Source of the DNA: Voacanga thouarsii
Taxonomy: Eukaryota; Streptophyta; Magnoliopsida; Gentianales; Apocynaceae
Length of the DNA stretch: 64,000 nt
Assembly (NCBI GenBank): GCA_026120185.1
Contig: JANUWF010001659.1
Coordinates: 5,146,001 to 5,210,000 of the forward strand
Direction of reading: 5' to 3'
Shown here: in pieces, positions 12,352-24,584 of the stretch
Numbering within the stretch: position 1 is the first letter of the stretch
Layout of the letters: every line of letters starts with the position of its first letter
Position numbers and translations under genes: made by a program
Notes under the pieces: model-generated
What the model was told of the DNA's origin: nothing
The model's input: the letters and a program-made list of their open reading frames with translations, nothing else
The model's database searches: none

Positions 12352-13300
12352 ATGTCTAGAGCAAGGGTTCATTCCTCTAAAAGGCAAGAGCTTCCTCTTC
12401 CTCAATCCCTTCATCCGTCGATCCTTTATTCCTTAGATCAACTGAGTTTATCGATCCATCTTGTGAGGAATGGTACAATAGGAGAGCATCCAACAAAATC
12501 ATCGTAGAACGTACTTTCGCACCTACCCTAGACTATGCCCTCAGGTTAGGAATGATGTTTAGAAGGCTAGGATGGCGTACAGCTAAAAGGGAAGTATTGT
12601 CCCGTGCTCATTAAGGAATTTTATGCCAATATGGTTAACAAGAGCAATAAACACCTTCCCCATATTGAAATGAGAGTGAAAGGAATCCCCATTGTCATCA
12701 CACAAAATCAATTAGCTAACCTTCTCTAGGTGTTTGACGATGATTCTTCACAAGGGATAAACGTGAACAATCAAAAGATTCTTTCTGACCCAAATTGGGA
12801 TGCCCGGGGGACTAGAGCCACTCTAGGGTTGCATAAGCATAATGCCTTTCAAGCCAACTGTTTCTATTCAAACAATGATCTTGCTGCTAACCTTAGAGCT
12901 CTAGTCTATATGTTTGGGTTTAATGTTGTACCCTGTGCTAGTGGTTTTACTAAGACTCGACTTATTGACACTTATATTTTGCATCAGATGATGAACACTC
13001 TGCCTATCCCTCTTGCACCCTTGATTATTCAATCTATTAGGGATGTTGTGAAACCCCAGACGAAACCAACCTTAGAGTAAGGGGGTTGGGATGCATATCA
13101 TATTTTATTGCATGCTTAAATATATTTTTATATGAAATTATGTGCTTTGGATTTGTGTTTTGTGGCCTGGAAGGCTTAATTGTGAGTATTGAGTAAGAAG
13201 GGCAAAATGGTAATTTTTGCTTGAGGTGAAAATAGGGAGATAGCTTGAGAATTAAATAGGAAAAATATTTTAGAGAGAAAATAAGAGCAAGAGTTGTTGT

Positions 13301-13354
13301 GATGTAGTGGCTAGAGCTTTGGAATTAATTCTTGAGGTCTAGGGTTCAAATTCC
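13301..13354 (+). promoter_or_regulatory. tRNA-like A/B-box pair in solo LTR A
   Basis: An A-box-like GATGTAGTGGCTAGAG (13301-13316) and a B-box-like GGGTTCAAATTCC (13342-13354) sit about 255-310 bases into the LTR. The spacing and order are as in tRNA genes and tRNA-derived SINEs. The same pair occurs at the same place in the two other solo LTRs. There is no full tRNA fold that I can support. Confidence 0.45.
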
Positions 13355-14996
13355 GTCATTGGAATTTTAGCATGATTAAATTTTATTTTTGCTTTGGAAG
13401 GTTGTATTTTCGGTCTTAAGTGCTTTAGAGTTGAGTAGAGGTATTGTCCTAGGGGAGATATGATAGGAGTACCCTAATCCTATTCTTGTTCCCTACACAA
13501 AATTCCCAAGGGAATTCATTCTTCCTTGATCCTTAATTTTCCGTAATTCTCAATTCGTTAGATTGGTCACATTTGTTCTAGCCAATTTCATTCTAGAAAT
13601 TTCAGTAAAGTGTTGTGGCTTTGAAGGTTCAAAATGTCTTAGTGAAAGACATCTTATGGACCGAAAATGTGGAAGAGATGGGGAAGGATTTCAAAAGAAT
13701 TAATTCCCCTAGTGAACCTTCTAAACTTCACTCTAGCTAGGTTCATTTTCTTTCATGTAATGAACTGAAATTTTCCAGCTTCTTGTATCTTCAAGGTGTC
13801 GAAATTCTCAGCCATTATTCCCTCCCAAATGCTGCCAGAAAATGGCCCTTTTAATCAGCTTGAAATCTGAATTTTCTGGCCATTTTCGAACTGCAAAAAT
13901 ACTGTGCAAAACCAAAAAAATTTCTGGGCAAAATCGCAGCTTAGGTGGTCTTAAACCAAGTTGTTTTCTTTCAGATTCAACCAGCTCCTTAGCCATGTTT
14001 TTCCTCCATAAAGAAGGCTGGAAACCAGCCTTGAAAGACCTTTGAAATCCCCTTAAACTCTTCTGCAAAATTGACTGAACAATGGCAGAAAATCTGCCTA
14101 GAAATTCTTTCCAACTTGCGAAAATCACTGGACAGAATTTTCCAACTTTGTTTTCCATTCCAGCCCTGGCCGAAACTTCATCTTTCTTCTGCATATACCT
14201 TTCTTAAACAACCATGAACTGAACTCCATTGTCTTCCCCAAGCTTCTGCATGAAAATTAGACATGGTTTCCCGAAAATATCTCCAACAAATCACTGCAAT
14301 CATGCCTTGATTGAATACCAAAATTCTAGCAATATTAATTTAGCAACCTTCCATAAAATGTCCCTCAAACAGCCAGACCTTTTCTTCACCATTGCACTCC
14401 TTCCTTTCAGCCACTATTAACCTTCTTCACTTAGCTTTCATCCAGCCAAAAACACTGATCAAACAGCCGGCCATCACAGCTTTCAAAAGCTCTCCATTGA
14501 TCAAGATATTCTCAACATATTTTGTTTCCATATTTGATTCACTAAATTATTCTTTTAGGATTTCAACAACTAGCCTTTCCTTTTCCTATCAAACTAGAAA
14601 ATTCAATTGCCAAAACTCCTCAAAGAGTCAGCCAACCCTAATCCCTATGAATTTTGGCAGCTTCAACCAAAATTCTCTCCATTCTCTTTAACCTTCAAGC
14701 ACACATAGAACACCAAGAACAACTGCTCCTTCTTTTGCCTAATACCTCTCCAAACCACTTCAAACTTCTTTCAAAAATTCCAGATTTCATCTACTCACTT
14801 CCGTGAGTCCATCCATACCATTTTTAACATCAAACTCTAAAATCCAACTTGCTCTTTTGGATAAAAAAAATCAGAATTTTTGTGAAGGCTCAAGAACACC
14901 TTCAAGGTAGGTTTGTTCAATCAACTTCATCTTTACTAATCTTTGATCTCTAATGAATATGTATATGAATAAACATGCTGATGGACTTTCTTCTTC

Positions 14997-14998
<2 letters not shown>

Positions 14999-15050
<52 letters not shown>
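14999..15050. repeat. (CT)n microsatellite in solo LTR A
   Basis: About 26 uninterrupted CT units. The matching place in the other solo LTRs has shorter GA/CT tracts (48500-48519, and 56011-56030 next to a poly-C run). Confidence 0.95.
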
Positions 15051-15053
<3 letters not shown>

Positions 15054-16607
15054 CCGAACACCCTCTCCCTCTTGGCTGAATGACTTCTTCATCAATGGCC
15101 ATGCTTTCTTCATCTCCCTTGGACGGATTTAGACATCTAGGAGTTGAGACCTATTCGAAACTCCTTCAAGGTACTCATTAATCAATGTAAGTCCCTTCAA
15201 CCCTCTTTTTAGGCTCTAAATTCATGTCTCTAGGATGATATTGGAAGGAGATGAGCTATGAGTGTGGTTTAAGCATATGTTGTTGTGATGAGTTATGTTT
15301 GAAGCATGAATGAATGTGTGTATATGATGGAGTTGGGGTTGATGCATGTGATGATTTATCTTGGATGATATTATGATGTTTTAGGATTTAATGCAAGTCT
15401 CCATGTTGAGAGTGATATATGTGATCAAGCATGTTAGAGATTATGTCACCATTGGTGAATATGATTTATATTCAAGTATGATTGTTGAAGCCATGATTAT
15501 GTTTATGCTAGTAAAGGTTGGATCATGTCTTGATAAATTTAGATCTATGCTTATATTCATGATTTGGATGATTTGATGAATTGGAGGGAGTATATGTTCA
15601 TGATTGTGGTTAGCAATAGGAATATGATTATGATCTAGTTTTTCCTAAGCTAATTTTATTCCTTCAATAAAATATTTAATATTATGATTTTTGCTAGTAA
15701 TTTCGAAAAAACCCTAGGAAGGGTAGATTTGGATTATTATATATATATAATAAGGATATTTTATTCAAATAAATAATAGTTTTTGCTAAAAAAATAAAAT
15801 ATATTGATATTATATAAAACGATAAAGCCTTTTATGAAAATAATAATATCAAGTAAAATATTTATTATTAAAATTTATTTATTATCTTTCAATCACGACT
15901 CATTAAACTTTATTTTCAACTAATTTTAATTATTAATTAATTTTCAGCAATTAATTATTAATAAATTATTATTTTACCTAATACCACCTAGGACCCTTCA
16001 TCAAATAAACTCTAAATTATTTTAGCAAGATTTAACCCTTCAACTTATTAGAACCTATTTCCCCAAACACTAATTATTTAAAATATCAAATTAGGCTTGG
16101 CTTATAAACCTTTTATTCATTATTTGGCTTTAAAGCTTAGGACACTAGAGTCATGGTAGTAGTGAGTTGAGTTAGTTTTATTTGTGAAAGTGGATTTTGG
16201 CATCAGTTTGATTGTGGTTTATATTTACCTCATGCGGGGTTAGGTCAGCTGTTGGAGACCTTTATTGTGAGCAAGGATCAGGTAAGCTCCTGCATAAAAC
16301 CTGATTGATGTAAAACTGTTTATTATGGCAAGCCAAATGTAGAGTGCATGGACACTCATTTTGTAAAAGCAATTGAGAAGTGACTTCTTTCTTATTTCAG
16401 TCAAATGAATTATTTGAAAATCAATAAGCAGATTTACTCAAACTCAAAACTCTTTCTAAAACTGATTTTGACAAGGATTTTGGAAACCCTTAATTGCCAT
16501 TTTCATGTGAAACTATGTTTTGTTCATTTTCTCCCAAGTGGGATACGTTACGTTGAGTACTCAATATAGGTAGGCTAGTAGTACTAGTTTTGAAGAGCAA
16601 GAGTGAG

Positions 16608-16636
16608 TCTTCTGGCAGGAGGCCACCTCCAAAAGA
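16608..16636 (+). other. Conserved LTR hairpin (copy 1)
   Basis: TCTTCTGG ... CCAAAAGA flanks a GGAGG-CCA-CCTCC core. It follows the palindrome TTGAGTACTCAA by about 50 bases. One arm position is mismatched here, unlike the other copies. Confidence 0.55.
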
Positions 16637-17866
16637 TAAACTCAACTTAGAAAAATGTCAGTACTACTTAGTCATGCCGATCTGAGCTAATAGTTTTTAT
16701 TTCAGTCAACTGACTATGTTTTGCCGGAATGGACACCCGGTTGTTGTTTAGGTATAGAGAAGAAGGAGTATCATGCCCGGTAGGCCGATCACCTACCTTT
16801 TGTCAGTCTGCACAAAGTGTTGGCATTCTAACCAGTTATGGGGCCCAACTTGTGGTAACCCATAATCATTTCTTTTGAGTGGTTGATTTTATTGTACCTG
16901 TATGGTTGAAAAAGCTAAAACGCCACTCTTGATTTTGACTGCAGTCTATCGCTTGCTAGTATTTCTCTTATAAAGATTTTATACTCTGCATTCACGAACT
17001 ATTTTCACTGGACACTCAAAGCACACACGGACTTATTAAGATTTTTGTCTCATCACCCTTTTTACCATGATTTTAGGTCGATCCTGCTATAGGGATGAGT
17101 AGCTAGTGTTAGCTGCCTTGGAAGAGAATTTTGTCATTTATTTTTATGTATTGCTTTGGGGAGTTGAGAATGGATAATCTTTATTATGGATTCATTTTTT
17201 TGGAATTCTTGGATTTATCCTTGGGTTGTAATAAATTTTAAGTTAAAGTATTATTTTTATTCCGCTATTTTATTTGTGTGACCTAGTTATAAAGACCCTT
17301 TGTCCTTTGGACGGGGCGACATCCCCAGCCCTAGTGGGCCTAGGTAGCATGTGTTACAGATGTGGTTCATCACCGTCTATCTACAAAAGCCTTCTTCTTC
17401 CCCCTGGTTATAATGAAAATTCTGAAAGACTTTGATGTTAGTCTTGAGGGAGAGCTGATGGAGGCTACCATTGCGCACGATATGGTTACAGAACAAACTC
17501 TGATGAGTTGCGGGTACAAGTACAGCCAAGAGTTGAAAAATTGGCTAACCCCCTTTAAGGTCAGACATCCCGATCAGGTTAGGCCATCCACCATAAAGGA
17601 GGAACACCCACCACCACCGACACATGCGCGAGCTAGCAGTTCTCAGTCCCAACCCTGGATTAACTTTGAGACTACAGTGTTGGGACAAGTTAGCCTAGCA
17701 AATGCAAATTCTCCTACACTTCCAATGATGCATGGATGACATGGCAAGATGGCAAGCTACTTTACAGCAGCAATTAGCTGAATAGAGGCAGCATTTTTCT
17801 GGGCAACATGGTGGCAAGGGAACTTCTACACTAGCTGCTGATGAGAATGATGATGATAAGAAGGAC

Positions 17867-19729
17867 TGATGATGATTGTTATACATTTTTCACTATTGAT
17901 CACTCTTGTTTTTCCTTTATCTTTTTATGTCTTTTCTAGTCAGTTTTTTGTTTCTTTTCTGTTTGTACTATTTTCCTTCTTTTGTTTTTGATTTATTTTT
18001 TTCTAGTTTTTATGCTTTGGTTTTCTCTTTTATATTTTTCTTTTTAGGTACTTTGCCAATGCCTCGTTCTTCAAGCATTCAGCTCTTGTATAGCACATTG
18101 CACCATCTATGGAAGTATTAACTTTCTTATCTCTTCTCCTTTATATTTTTTGTCCCACAACATTATTTCTTCTTGTTCTATTTCTTTGGCCATTAAGGAC
18201 AATGTCCAGTTTAAGTGTGGGGGAGTGATTCGATTGAAAATTCTTCTCTACATATACTTTATCTTTCTTGTGACTTAGGAGAAAAAAATTTCAATTTTTT
18301 TTCTGATTTTCTTTGAGATTTCAAGCTATTTTTTTAATGCATGTCTTTATAGTGGATTATAGAGCATATGTTTTAGATCATTTATGGTTTTTATGCTTGA
18401 CTTTTTACATGCACTTAGATGAAGTAATTTTTGATCAAATGTTTTACGTTGTTCTTAAACCTGTTTTTATTCTAAAATTCATGGAGCATTCTAGAACTTA
18501 CTTAAATATCTCTCGATGCGAAATAAGAAAGACAGTCATGATTTAACTTATGGATGACGGTAATAGGCCTTCTTTGGATAGCTTGAGCTTTTCAAACCTA
18601 CCTGTTTTTATATTTTTCCTAGTGCCTATTTCGAGCCTAAAGTGTTGATTTCTTTCTTTAAAACCCACCACAATACTTTGTCCATTGCTTGTTTTTAAGA
18701 GTTTGAATAATTTTCTATATCTTTATCCTCTTAATGGATAAAAGTACATAAAGGAGAATGTAGAGGGAGAGTACTTGGAGAAAGATCATGACTCGTTACT
18801 TTCAGTCATGTATCATGAGTTGGGTTGAGTTGGAAAGAGAAAAAAAGACAAAGAAAGAGAAAAAAAAGGAAAAGAGGGATTGAACACAAGAAAAGAAAAC
18901 AAAAAGCTGCCAGAAAAAAATGGAAAGAAAGAAACTGAGGAAGAAAAGAACAGCAGCAGTGACAAAGAAAAGAAGAGAAAAAAGAAAGAAAAGAAAAAAA
19001 TTTGAAAGAAAAAAGAAAAGAAATATCACAAGAGGAATGGTGATTAAGCTGTAAAAGTTAAGTTCATATAAAGTACTTAACACCATTGCTGAAAATTTGA
19101 GTGATCTTGTGAAAAAAAAAAAAAAAAGAGAGAGAGAGAAGAGTTGATGAAGAGAGAAAAAAGAAAGAGAAAATGCAGGATTTGCTTAAGTTGAACTGTA
19201 ATTGCTAAATAAGGTTATGGGTTTTGATTGATTTGTGGAATAGGAGAGCAAGAAGAGTTTGGAAATTATTGATACATTTTGTTTATCCTTTTCTTCCGAA
19301 CTCTCAGCTTCTTTGATATTTGATTCTCCTATATCCTTTGTTTGACAAGCTACATTACAAGCCTTTAACCTTCCATGACAAGCTTAAAAGTCCTACTTGA
19401 CCTAAGTAGAATCATGATATGTCTCGGATTAGTGGAGAGAGTGTATGAAAAGTAAGCTTATGGAATGCATAATCTTTTTGAACTAAATTCTTTCCAATAG
19501 TTTGAGAATATAGTTAAGTATTGAGATGGTTCTACTAAGTTATTATTCACTTACACAAGTCTTATATTTGTTATGGAAGATGTAGTACCATGTGTTTTAT
19601 GTTTTTGAATGAAGGAAGCATTGAATATATTGCTTTGAAGTTGACAGAGTGATTGATGAAACCTTGTGTTTTTCCTTCTTGTCTTTGATATTTTGCTTGA
19701 GGACAAGTAAAGAGCTAAGTCTGGGGGAA
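17867..19729. other. 3' non-coding region of the Athila-like element, with a purine-rich tract
   Basis: No coding domain is visible. A TTAAGTGTGGGGGAGTGATT word near 18208 resembles the G-rich tract seen downstream of coding regions in this element class. From about 18830 to 19170 the plus strand is almost entirely A and G (GAAAGAGAAAAAAAG-type). The stretch ends in the polypurine tract at 19716. Confidence 0.65.
19716..19729 (+). other. Polypurine tract of the Athila-like element
   Basis: TAAGTCTGGGGGAA lies directly before the 3' LTR start at 19730, in the position and composition expected of the plus-strand primer. Confidence 0.65.
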
Positions 19730-20997
19730 TATAATAGGGCCTAAATTAGTCATGTTTTTCCTAGTTATTTGAGGCTCTTTTGTGATACATTATGTTCAAT
19801 AACTAGCCATATTTCTTCATATTTGAGATTTTACCCTTAGAAAGTTATTTTGTTCATTATTTAAGATTTTAGGGTTAAAACGAAGCAAAAATGTCGCAAA
19901 ACAGAACCAAGGCGGTGCCGGTCAGGACAAGAAACCAGCGTCGGCCAAGTGGTGGTTGCATGGACTTCGAGGCTATGAAAAAAATTGTTGAAACAGACCA
20001 AGACAGAACCAAATCGGTGCTAACTCCAGTGGCCAAGGCGGTGCCGGCTACATTTTGGACAACATAGTGCTGAAATTAAGAAAAAATCGATGAACAAAGG
20101 AAGAAACAGAACACAACCGACACCAACTATGCTCTGAGAAAAAGATGGGATATTGATTTTTGTACGCAGTTTTTGGTAATCTGTGGAGTTTTAGTATCTT
20201 CCTACTTCTACTCGGCCAAGAACATTACACCAATGAGTTTAGGCACTTCCTAAGCCTATAAATAGATGGAAAATGAAAGAGCAAAGGAGAGAATTCATTG
20301 ATCATCACAGAAAATCACTCAATCAAAGGAGGAATTCTTCAATTCAAGGAGGGTTATGCAAGGAGGACTTTAAAGGAAAAAGAAGGAGGCTTATCTGTGA
20401 GTGCATTCTTTTACTTTGTTTTCTTTTTCTTGACATTGATAAATTAATTGTATTATTGTAATTTGACATTGTTTTAGGTATTTATAATATTTAGAGTTAT
20501 TTGATCTTTTGATTAATTGATTGTTCTTCTTGGTATTTAGTTACTTGTGCTTATTATGGGGTTGATTTGTTGGTTCTTTCTATTAATTCGCTAAGACCAA
20601 AGGGGTTGATGGTGGTTTCAATTTATTGATTCTATATTTGTTGTCTATTAGCTCGCCGAGACCATAGGGGTTAATTGAAGAGGACTAGGTTGTAATACCC
20701 CGCCCAAAACCACCTTTGACTATGGGGAAAAGTCATGCATTGCATAGCATTTCGCATTTTATGTGGTAGCTTAGAATTATTTTATTTACATGGATGCATG
20801 TGAATTTTTCCGTTGCTCTTGCATTTGAATTAATTGATGTGAAATAGTGGTGTTGTTAAAGATTTGGATAAGGGGGGGTTGGTCGAAGATTTCGAAGGAT
20901 GAGTATTAGGGTGGTGAGAACTGATTGTGGGGGAGAAAAATTAGTATTGGAGTTGTTTTGGAATTGCGGGGAGGTTGATGATTTCCTTTGGTGATCC

Positions 20998-21009
20998 GAG
21001 TTCGAATCC
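20998..21009 (+). promoter_or_regulatory. B-box-like word in the Tekay LTR
   Basis: GAGTTCGAATCC fits the Pol III B-box consensus and lies about 310 bases into the LTR, the same offset as the A/B pair in the solo LTR family. A convincing A box is not visible; the word near 20959 is weak. Confidence 0.35.
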
Positions 21010-22602
21010 TACTTTTTATGAAGTTTGGTTCTCTTCTTAAAAATTCCTTTCCTTAGAGTTTCCATGTCTTGGCCGAAAAAGATCTAGCAAACCTAGAGAA
21101 ATTTTAGTGTCATTATTCCAAGAAAATAAGTGTCTATGTTTATTCCCTAAATTTAAGGACCTTGATGTGAATAAAGTTCACTTTTAATTTCCAGCATTTA
21201 TCCTTTAGGATTTTTGAAAAAACCTTAGCTAATAAATAAAATTCCAACATGATTTTAGCCTAATGGATGTTACCATGGATAGTTGGAATTAAAGAGTCCT
21301 TTTCTTAGTAGGAAACCTTGTTGATTTTAATCCTAGGATGTTAGCTAAAAATCTAGAAAAAAATTCCAAATTGTGCCGCCACTTCTTGGAGTAACTTTAG
21401 CTCAACTCAAACTCTTCCAAAGCTAGGAGATCTTATCCTAAATCCATTAGCAAATCAGACTTTTATTTGAATCCAATTTCAACTAGGATTTTCTTCCTTA
21501 TCCTAGAAGAATTTCGGCAGCTTTGTGTTAACACAAGCTGTCCGAAATTCCAGCATCTTTAGCTACAATTTAACTCTTCAAACCCTAGCTCAAAACACCT
21601 AAATACTCCTCATCAATTCAGGGTACCTTAGCTGCACAAAACCAGAATTTTACTCACACAGAATCACTGAAATTCGTCCAGCTTGTACACAGGATTTTCG
21701 GCAGCTTTGTGCAGGGAATTTCGGCTAGCCTTACACACCTATTCCAAAAGAAATTCTGCACACATAACCCACCATAGAGGTTGAGCTGAGCAAGCTATTT
21801 CCAGCACCTAAATACTTCTCATTCTTCTTCCCTTAAATCACGCCCCATAGAGGCTGATTTCATCTTTTTCTTTAATTTTCGGTCAAGAGGAGCAAAGGAG
21901 GTAGCTTTTCTCTTCTTCTCAAGCAAACTCGGGACGATCACCATAGGAGCATCGAGGCCTCATTACCCGGTTGTTGCAAGGTAAGGGAATACCCACCCTT
22001 GATGCCGAAAGTAAAGTTTAATGATGTCTATTAGTAGGATAAACATGTGGTCATGGTGTATGACCTTTGGGGATTGGATAGTTTACTTGGAATTAAATAG
22101 GGGATTGTGAATTGTTGTGAAAATAAATGAGATTAGAGCATGTTTGAATTAATTGAGACCCTGATCATGATATTATATGGTTTAGATCAGGAGGATAATT
22201 GAGGAAAGCAAGTTGTGAATTTATCACGTTTATCTAAGGCATATCAAGTAAGTCCTTGCATAAACTCTTTTGTTAAATGTTATGATGGTAAGTCCTTATA
22301 TAAACTGTTTTGTTAAATGTTGTGATGGCAAGTCTATGTTGTGAAGCTTAGTAAAGCTATTGTTGAACTATGATTATTTGGGTTGTAAACGTGGATGATT
22401 ATTCTTTAAAAGGTTTTGTCAAACTAATGATTTTATCAAGAAAACTATTCTTTCCTAAATTTTTAGAAAACTCTTTTAGAGAAAAACCACGTTGTACAAA
22501 GCGAAGGTGTGGAGATATTTTGAATCAGGAATTGACGGATATGTTCGTTGAGTACTCAATAAGGGTAGGCTAACAATACTAGTCTTGGATGGCTAGCGTA
22601 AG

Positions 22603-22631
22603 TCTTCTGGAAGGAGGCCACCTCCAGAAGA
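22603..22631 (+). other. Conserved LTR hairpin (copy 2)
   Basis: Perfect 8-bp arms TCTTCTGG (22603-22610) and CCAGAAGA (22624-22631) enclose a GGAGGCCACCT-like loop. The matching copy in the 3' LTR is at 30333-30361. Confidence 0.6.
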
Positions 22632-23385
22632 TGAACTCTTCTTGAAAATGTGACAGTGTTGGTTGGTCAGGCCAGTCCGAGCTAGCATGTGTACCTGGTA
22701 TGGTATTATTTATATTCCCGGCATGGACACCCGGATGGTTTTATTAGGTGTAGAGATGGTGGAGTATCTCACCCGGTGGGCTGTACACTCACCTTGATCA
22801 GAACACCCAACGTGTGATAATCTGGTCCGGACAAGGTGCACAAAGCGTGGTGCCTTGGCCATTTTGTTCTCATGGAGCCCAACGTGTGGTGACATGACTG
22901 TTTATTCGAGTGGAGGATTTATTTTGTACAAAGTGTGACAATGAGAAAAACCCACTCCTTGCGAAAAGAGATTGTTTATGACTTGCCAAATTATTTCTAC
23001 AAATGTTTGCACTTTGCATTCATGTACTATTCAAAACACCATGTGCACATACAGGACTTACTGAGATTTATTCTCACACTTTTTTACATCATGTTTTCAG
23101 GAGATAGATTGGGTTGAGGCAGCAGGGCGTGATAGTAGAGGCTTCGGCTATTTTTCCTATGCTGTTCTAGGAGACTTTTGTCGTTTATACTTCTGAACAA
23201 TATTTGTTTTATTTCGTTTTGCTCCAAGTTGAGCCTGATGTAATAAGAGTATTTCTTTATTTATCTAAGTTGATTCCTTTGGAGATTGCCTTTATATTTT
23301 ATACCTCGTTCTAAAGACCCCTTGTCTTATGAGACGGGGCGACATCCCCGCCCTTTTAGGGCACGTAGTCGGGGGGTGTTACAAG

Positions 23386-23403
23386 TGATATCAGAGTGAG
23401 GTT
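23386..23403 (+). other. Primer binding site, initiator-Met type
   Basis: TGATATCAGAGTGAGGTT starts three bases after the 5' LTR. It matches 15 of 18 bases of the site complementary to plant initiator tRNA-Met. Confidence 0.75.
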
Positions 23404-23482
23404 TAGGCAATTACTTGACTTATGGGGTTCTATTTTCTTAAGTATTCTGATCTGGTGCTAATTTTTATCTTTTGTTTATAGG

Positions 23483-24271
23483 ATGGTTAAAAGAGTTGTA
23501 TCGGCTGTCAGAGGCTGGGCCGTTGGCTGCGGGAATCCACCTGCCCCACTACCCGTAGCTGATCCACCCGCGTATGATTCAGAGAGAGAGCGTGGGCCGT
23601 CAGTGCTAGACGACCTGGGGGTTGAGACGAAGATAGAGGTCGAAGAGATCTTAGGGGAAGATGAGGGAGATGAGGAGATGACGGAGTTGAGTGAGGGATA
23701 GGTAGATGAGCTAGGGAATGAGGGAGATGATGAGAATGAGGGAGAGATGGCTGGGGTAGAAGGAGAGGATGAGGAGGTAATGGAGGTTCCCTAGACCCCG
23801 CAGATAGGGGAAGTTGGTAGGACCCCTACTTACCATAACCCTAAAGGGTCTAGTGGTGAGGGATATACGTCGAGAGATGAGGTTGTCCCGGGAGAGAGAG
23901 ACCTTAGGCAGTCAGCTCTAGGAGGGGTAGATATGGGAAAGAGGAAGTTGGAAGAGAGTCCTAAGGGGTGTGGACTCCGATATGGACTGGGCGTAGATGC
24001 CATGCTAAGGAGAAAGGGGTTGGTTGATCCATCTGACTTGGGGAGTGAGAGGCCTGCACCTAAGGGTGCGGTTAGGTTAGCATTGGATGAGCTCTATGAG
24101 ACGGCCATGAGAGCTAAGAGAGGCCGAGAGGGTGAGTCAGGGCAGCCAAGTGGGAGTGTTGGTTTCGCGAGGAACTACATAGGAAGACCCGATAGCTCCA
24201 TGGGATGGCTCATGGAACCGGCCTCTGACGACTCCAATACCTCTATTGAAACTACGGAGAATCGAACATAG
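23483..24271 (+). pseudogene. Extra acidic ORF upstream of gag in the Tekay-type element
   Basis: A single frame of 263 codons starts at ATG 23483 and ends at TAG 24269-24271, broken by TAG at 23699 and TAG at 23792. The N-terminal half is very acidic (EEILGEDEGDEEMTELSEG and a similar Glu/Asp run after the first stop). The C-terminal half is basic to mixed (MGKRKLEESPKG, KRGREGESGQPSG) and ends in a Ser/Thr-rich tail. I recognise no domain. It lies between the primer site and gag in the same strand, where a standard gag-pol chromovirus has only a leader. It could be an accessory protein or a captured segment; the function is unknown. Confidence 0.6.
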
Positions 24272-24584
24272 AAGACCAGCAGCTTTTACTTTTCTTTCTT
24301 TGGGATTTGCATACCTTTGTTTGTTTATCTCTTTTAAGGGAGCATGTGGCTCATAGGGCTTATTTATCATTTTAAATAAAAAGGGTATCGTATGAGATGA
24401 CCCCTTCTTTTCTGCAAAGAATGGTTTATATGACAAGCATGAGTTTCGTTTATTACTTGATTTACCTCTGCACGTTATCATCACATTCTCTTTTAGATGA
24501 GTACATTGCTATCAACTGATCATGCATCTAAGCATATTCTTTTCCCCCTTGGTAACTAACTGACCCTGAGTGAATGTGATTAAG
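24272..24584. other. Spacer before the Tekay gag
   Basis: Non-coding, about 310 bases between the extra ORF and the gag start at 24585. A TTTTAAATAAAAAG word near 24371 is AT-rich; no clear signal is seen. Confidence 0.5.

Larger units (their letters stand above)
13047..17358 (+). mobile_element. Solo LTR A, 4.3 kb, Tekay-related family
   Basis: This 4312-bp TG...CA segment opens TGTGAAACCCC, ends GTGTTACA, and is flanked by the perfect 5-bp duplication GATGT (13042-13046 and 17359-17363). There is no internal region or second LTR, so it is a solo LTR left by LTR-LTR recombination, or a very large terminal repeat without a body. Full-length relatives in this window are 46143-50470 (reversed) and 54049-58444. 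Its 3' end (ACGGGGCGACATCCCC, then GTGTTACA) resembles the LTR end of the Tekay element at 20691. It contains a tRNA-like Pol III promoter relic, a (CT)n tract and a conserved hairpin. Confidence 0.9.
12352..17866 (+). pseudogene. Plant-transposon-type ORF2 of the Athila-like element, split by a solo LTR
   Basis: The coding sequence runs 12352-13046 and resumes at 17364 after the solo LTR and its duplicated GATGT. It has frameshifts near 12470 and 12600, a stop near 12728 and a shift near 17735. Visible phrases are IIVERTFAPTLDYALRLGMM, EFYANMVNKSNKHLP, NLRALVYMFGFNVVPC, KTRLIDTYILHQMMN and, after the LTR, KAFFFPLVIMKILKDFDV. The layout resembles the 'putative plant transposon protein' domain found in Athila-like and gag-only elements. 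Its biochemical function is not known to me. A Gln-rich and Asp-rich tail ends near 17866. The family call rests on overall resemblance, not a diagnostic motif. Confidence 0.55.
20691..23383 (+). repeat. 5' LTR of the Tekay-type element
   Basis: 2693 bp, TGTAATACCCC...GGTGTTACA. Compared with the 3' LTR it keeps a segment of about 0.65 kb (20862-21526) that the 3' LTR lacks, and lacks about 0.55 kb that the 3' LTR has (29010-29560). It carries a B-box-like GAGTTCGAATCC (20998-21009), the palindrome TTGAGTACTCAA near 22548 and the hairpin at 22603-22631. Confidence 0.9.

Noticed and set aside
12256..12507. Frame of 83 codons as a separate gene ahead of ORF2
   Set aside because: Only its second half matches the ORF2 start at 12352; the first half is leader sequence in another context, and the frame is lost by a shift near 12470.
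13301..13354. A genuine tRNA gene in the solo LTRs
   Set aside because: Only A- and B-box-like words are present; I could not find acceptor and anticodon stems that pair.
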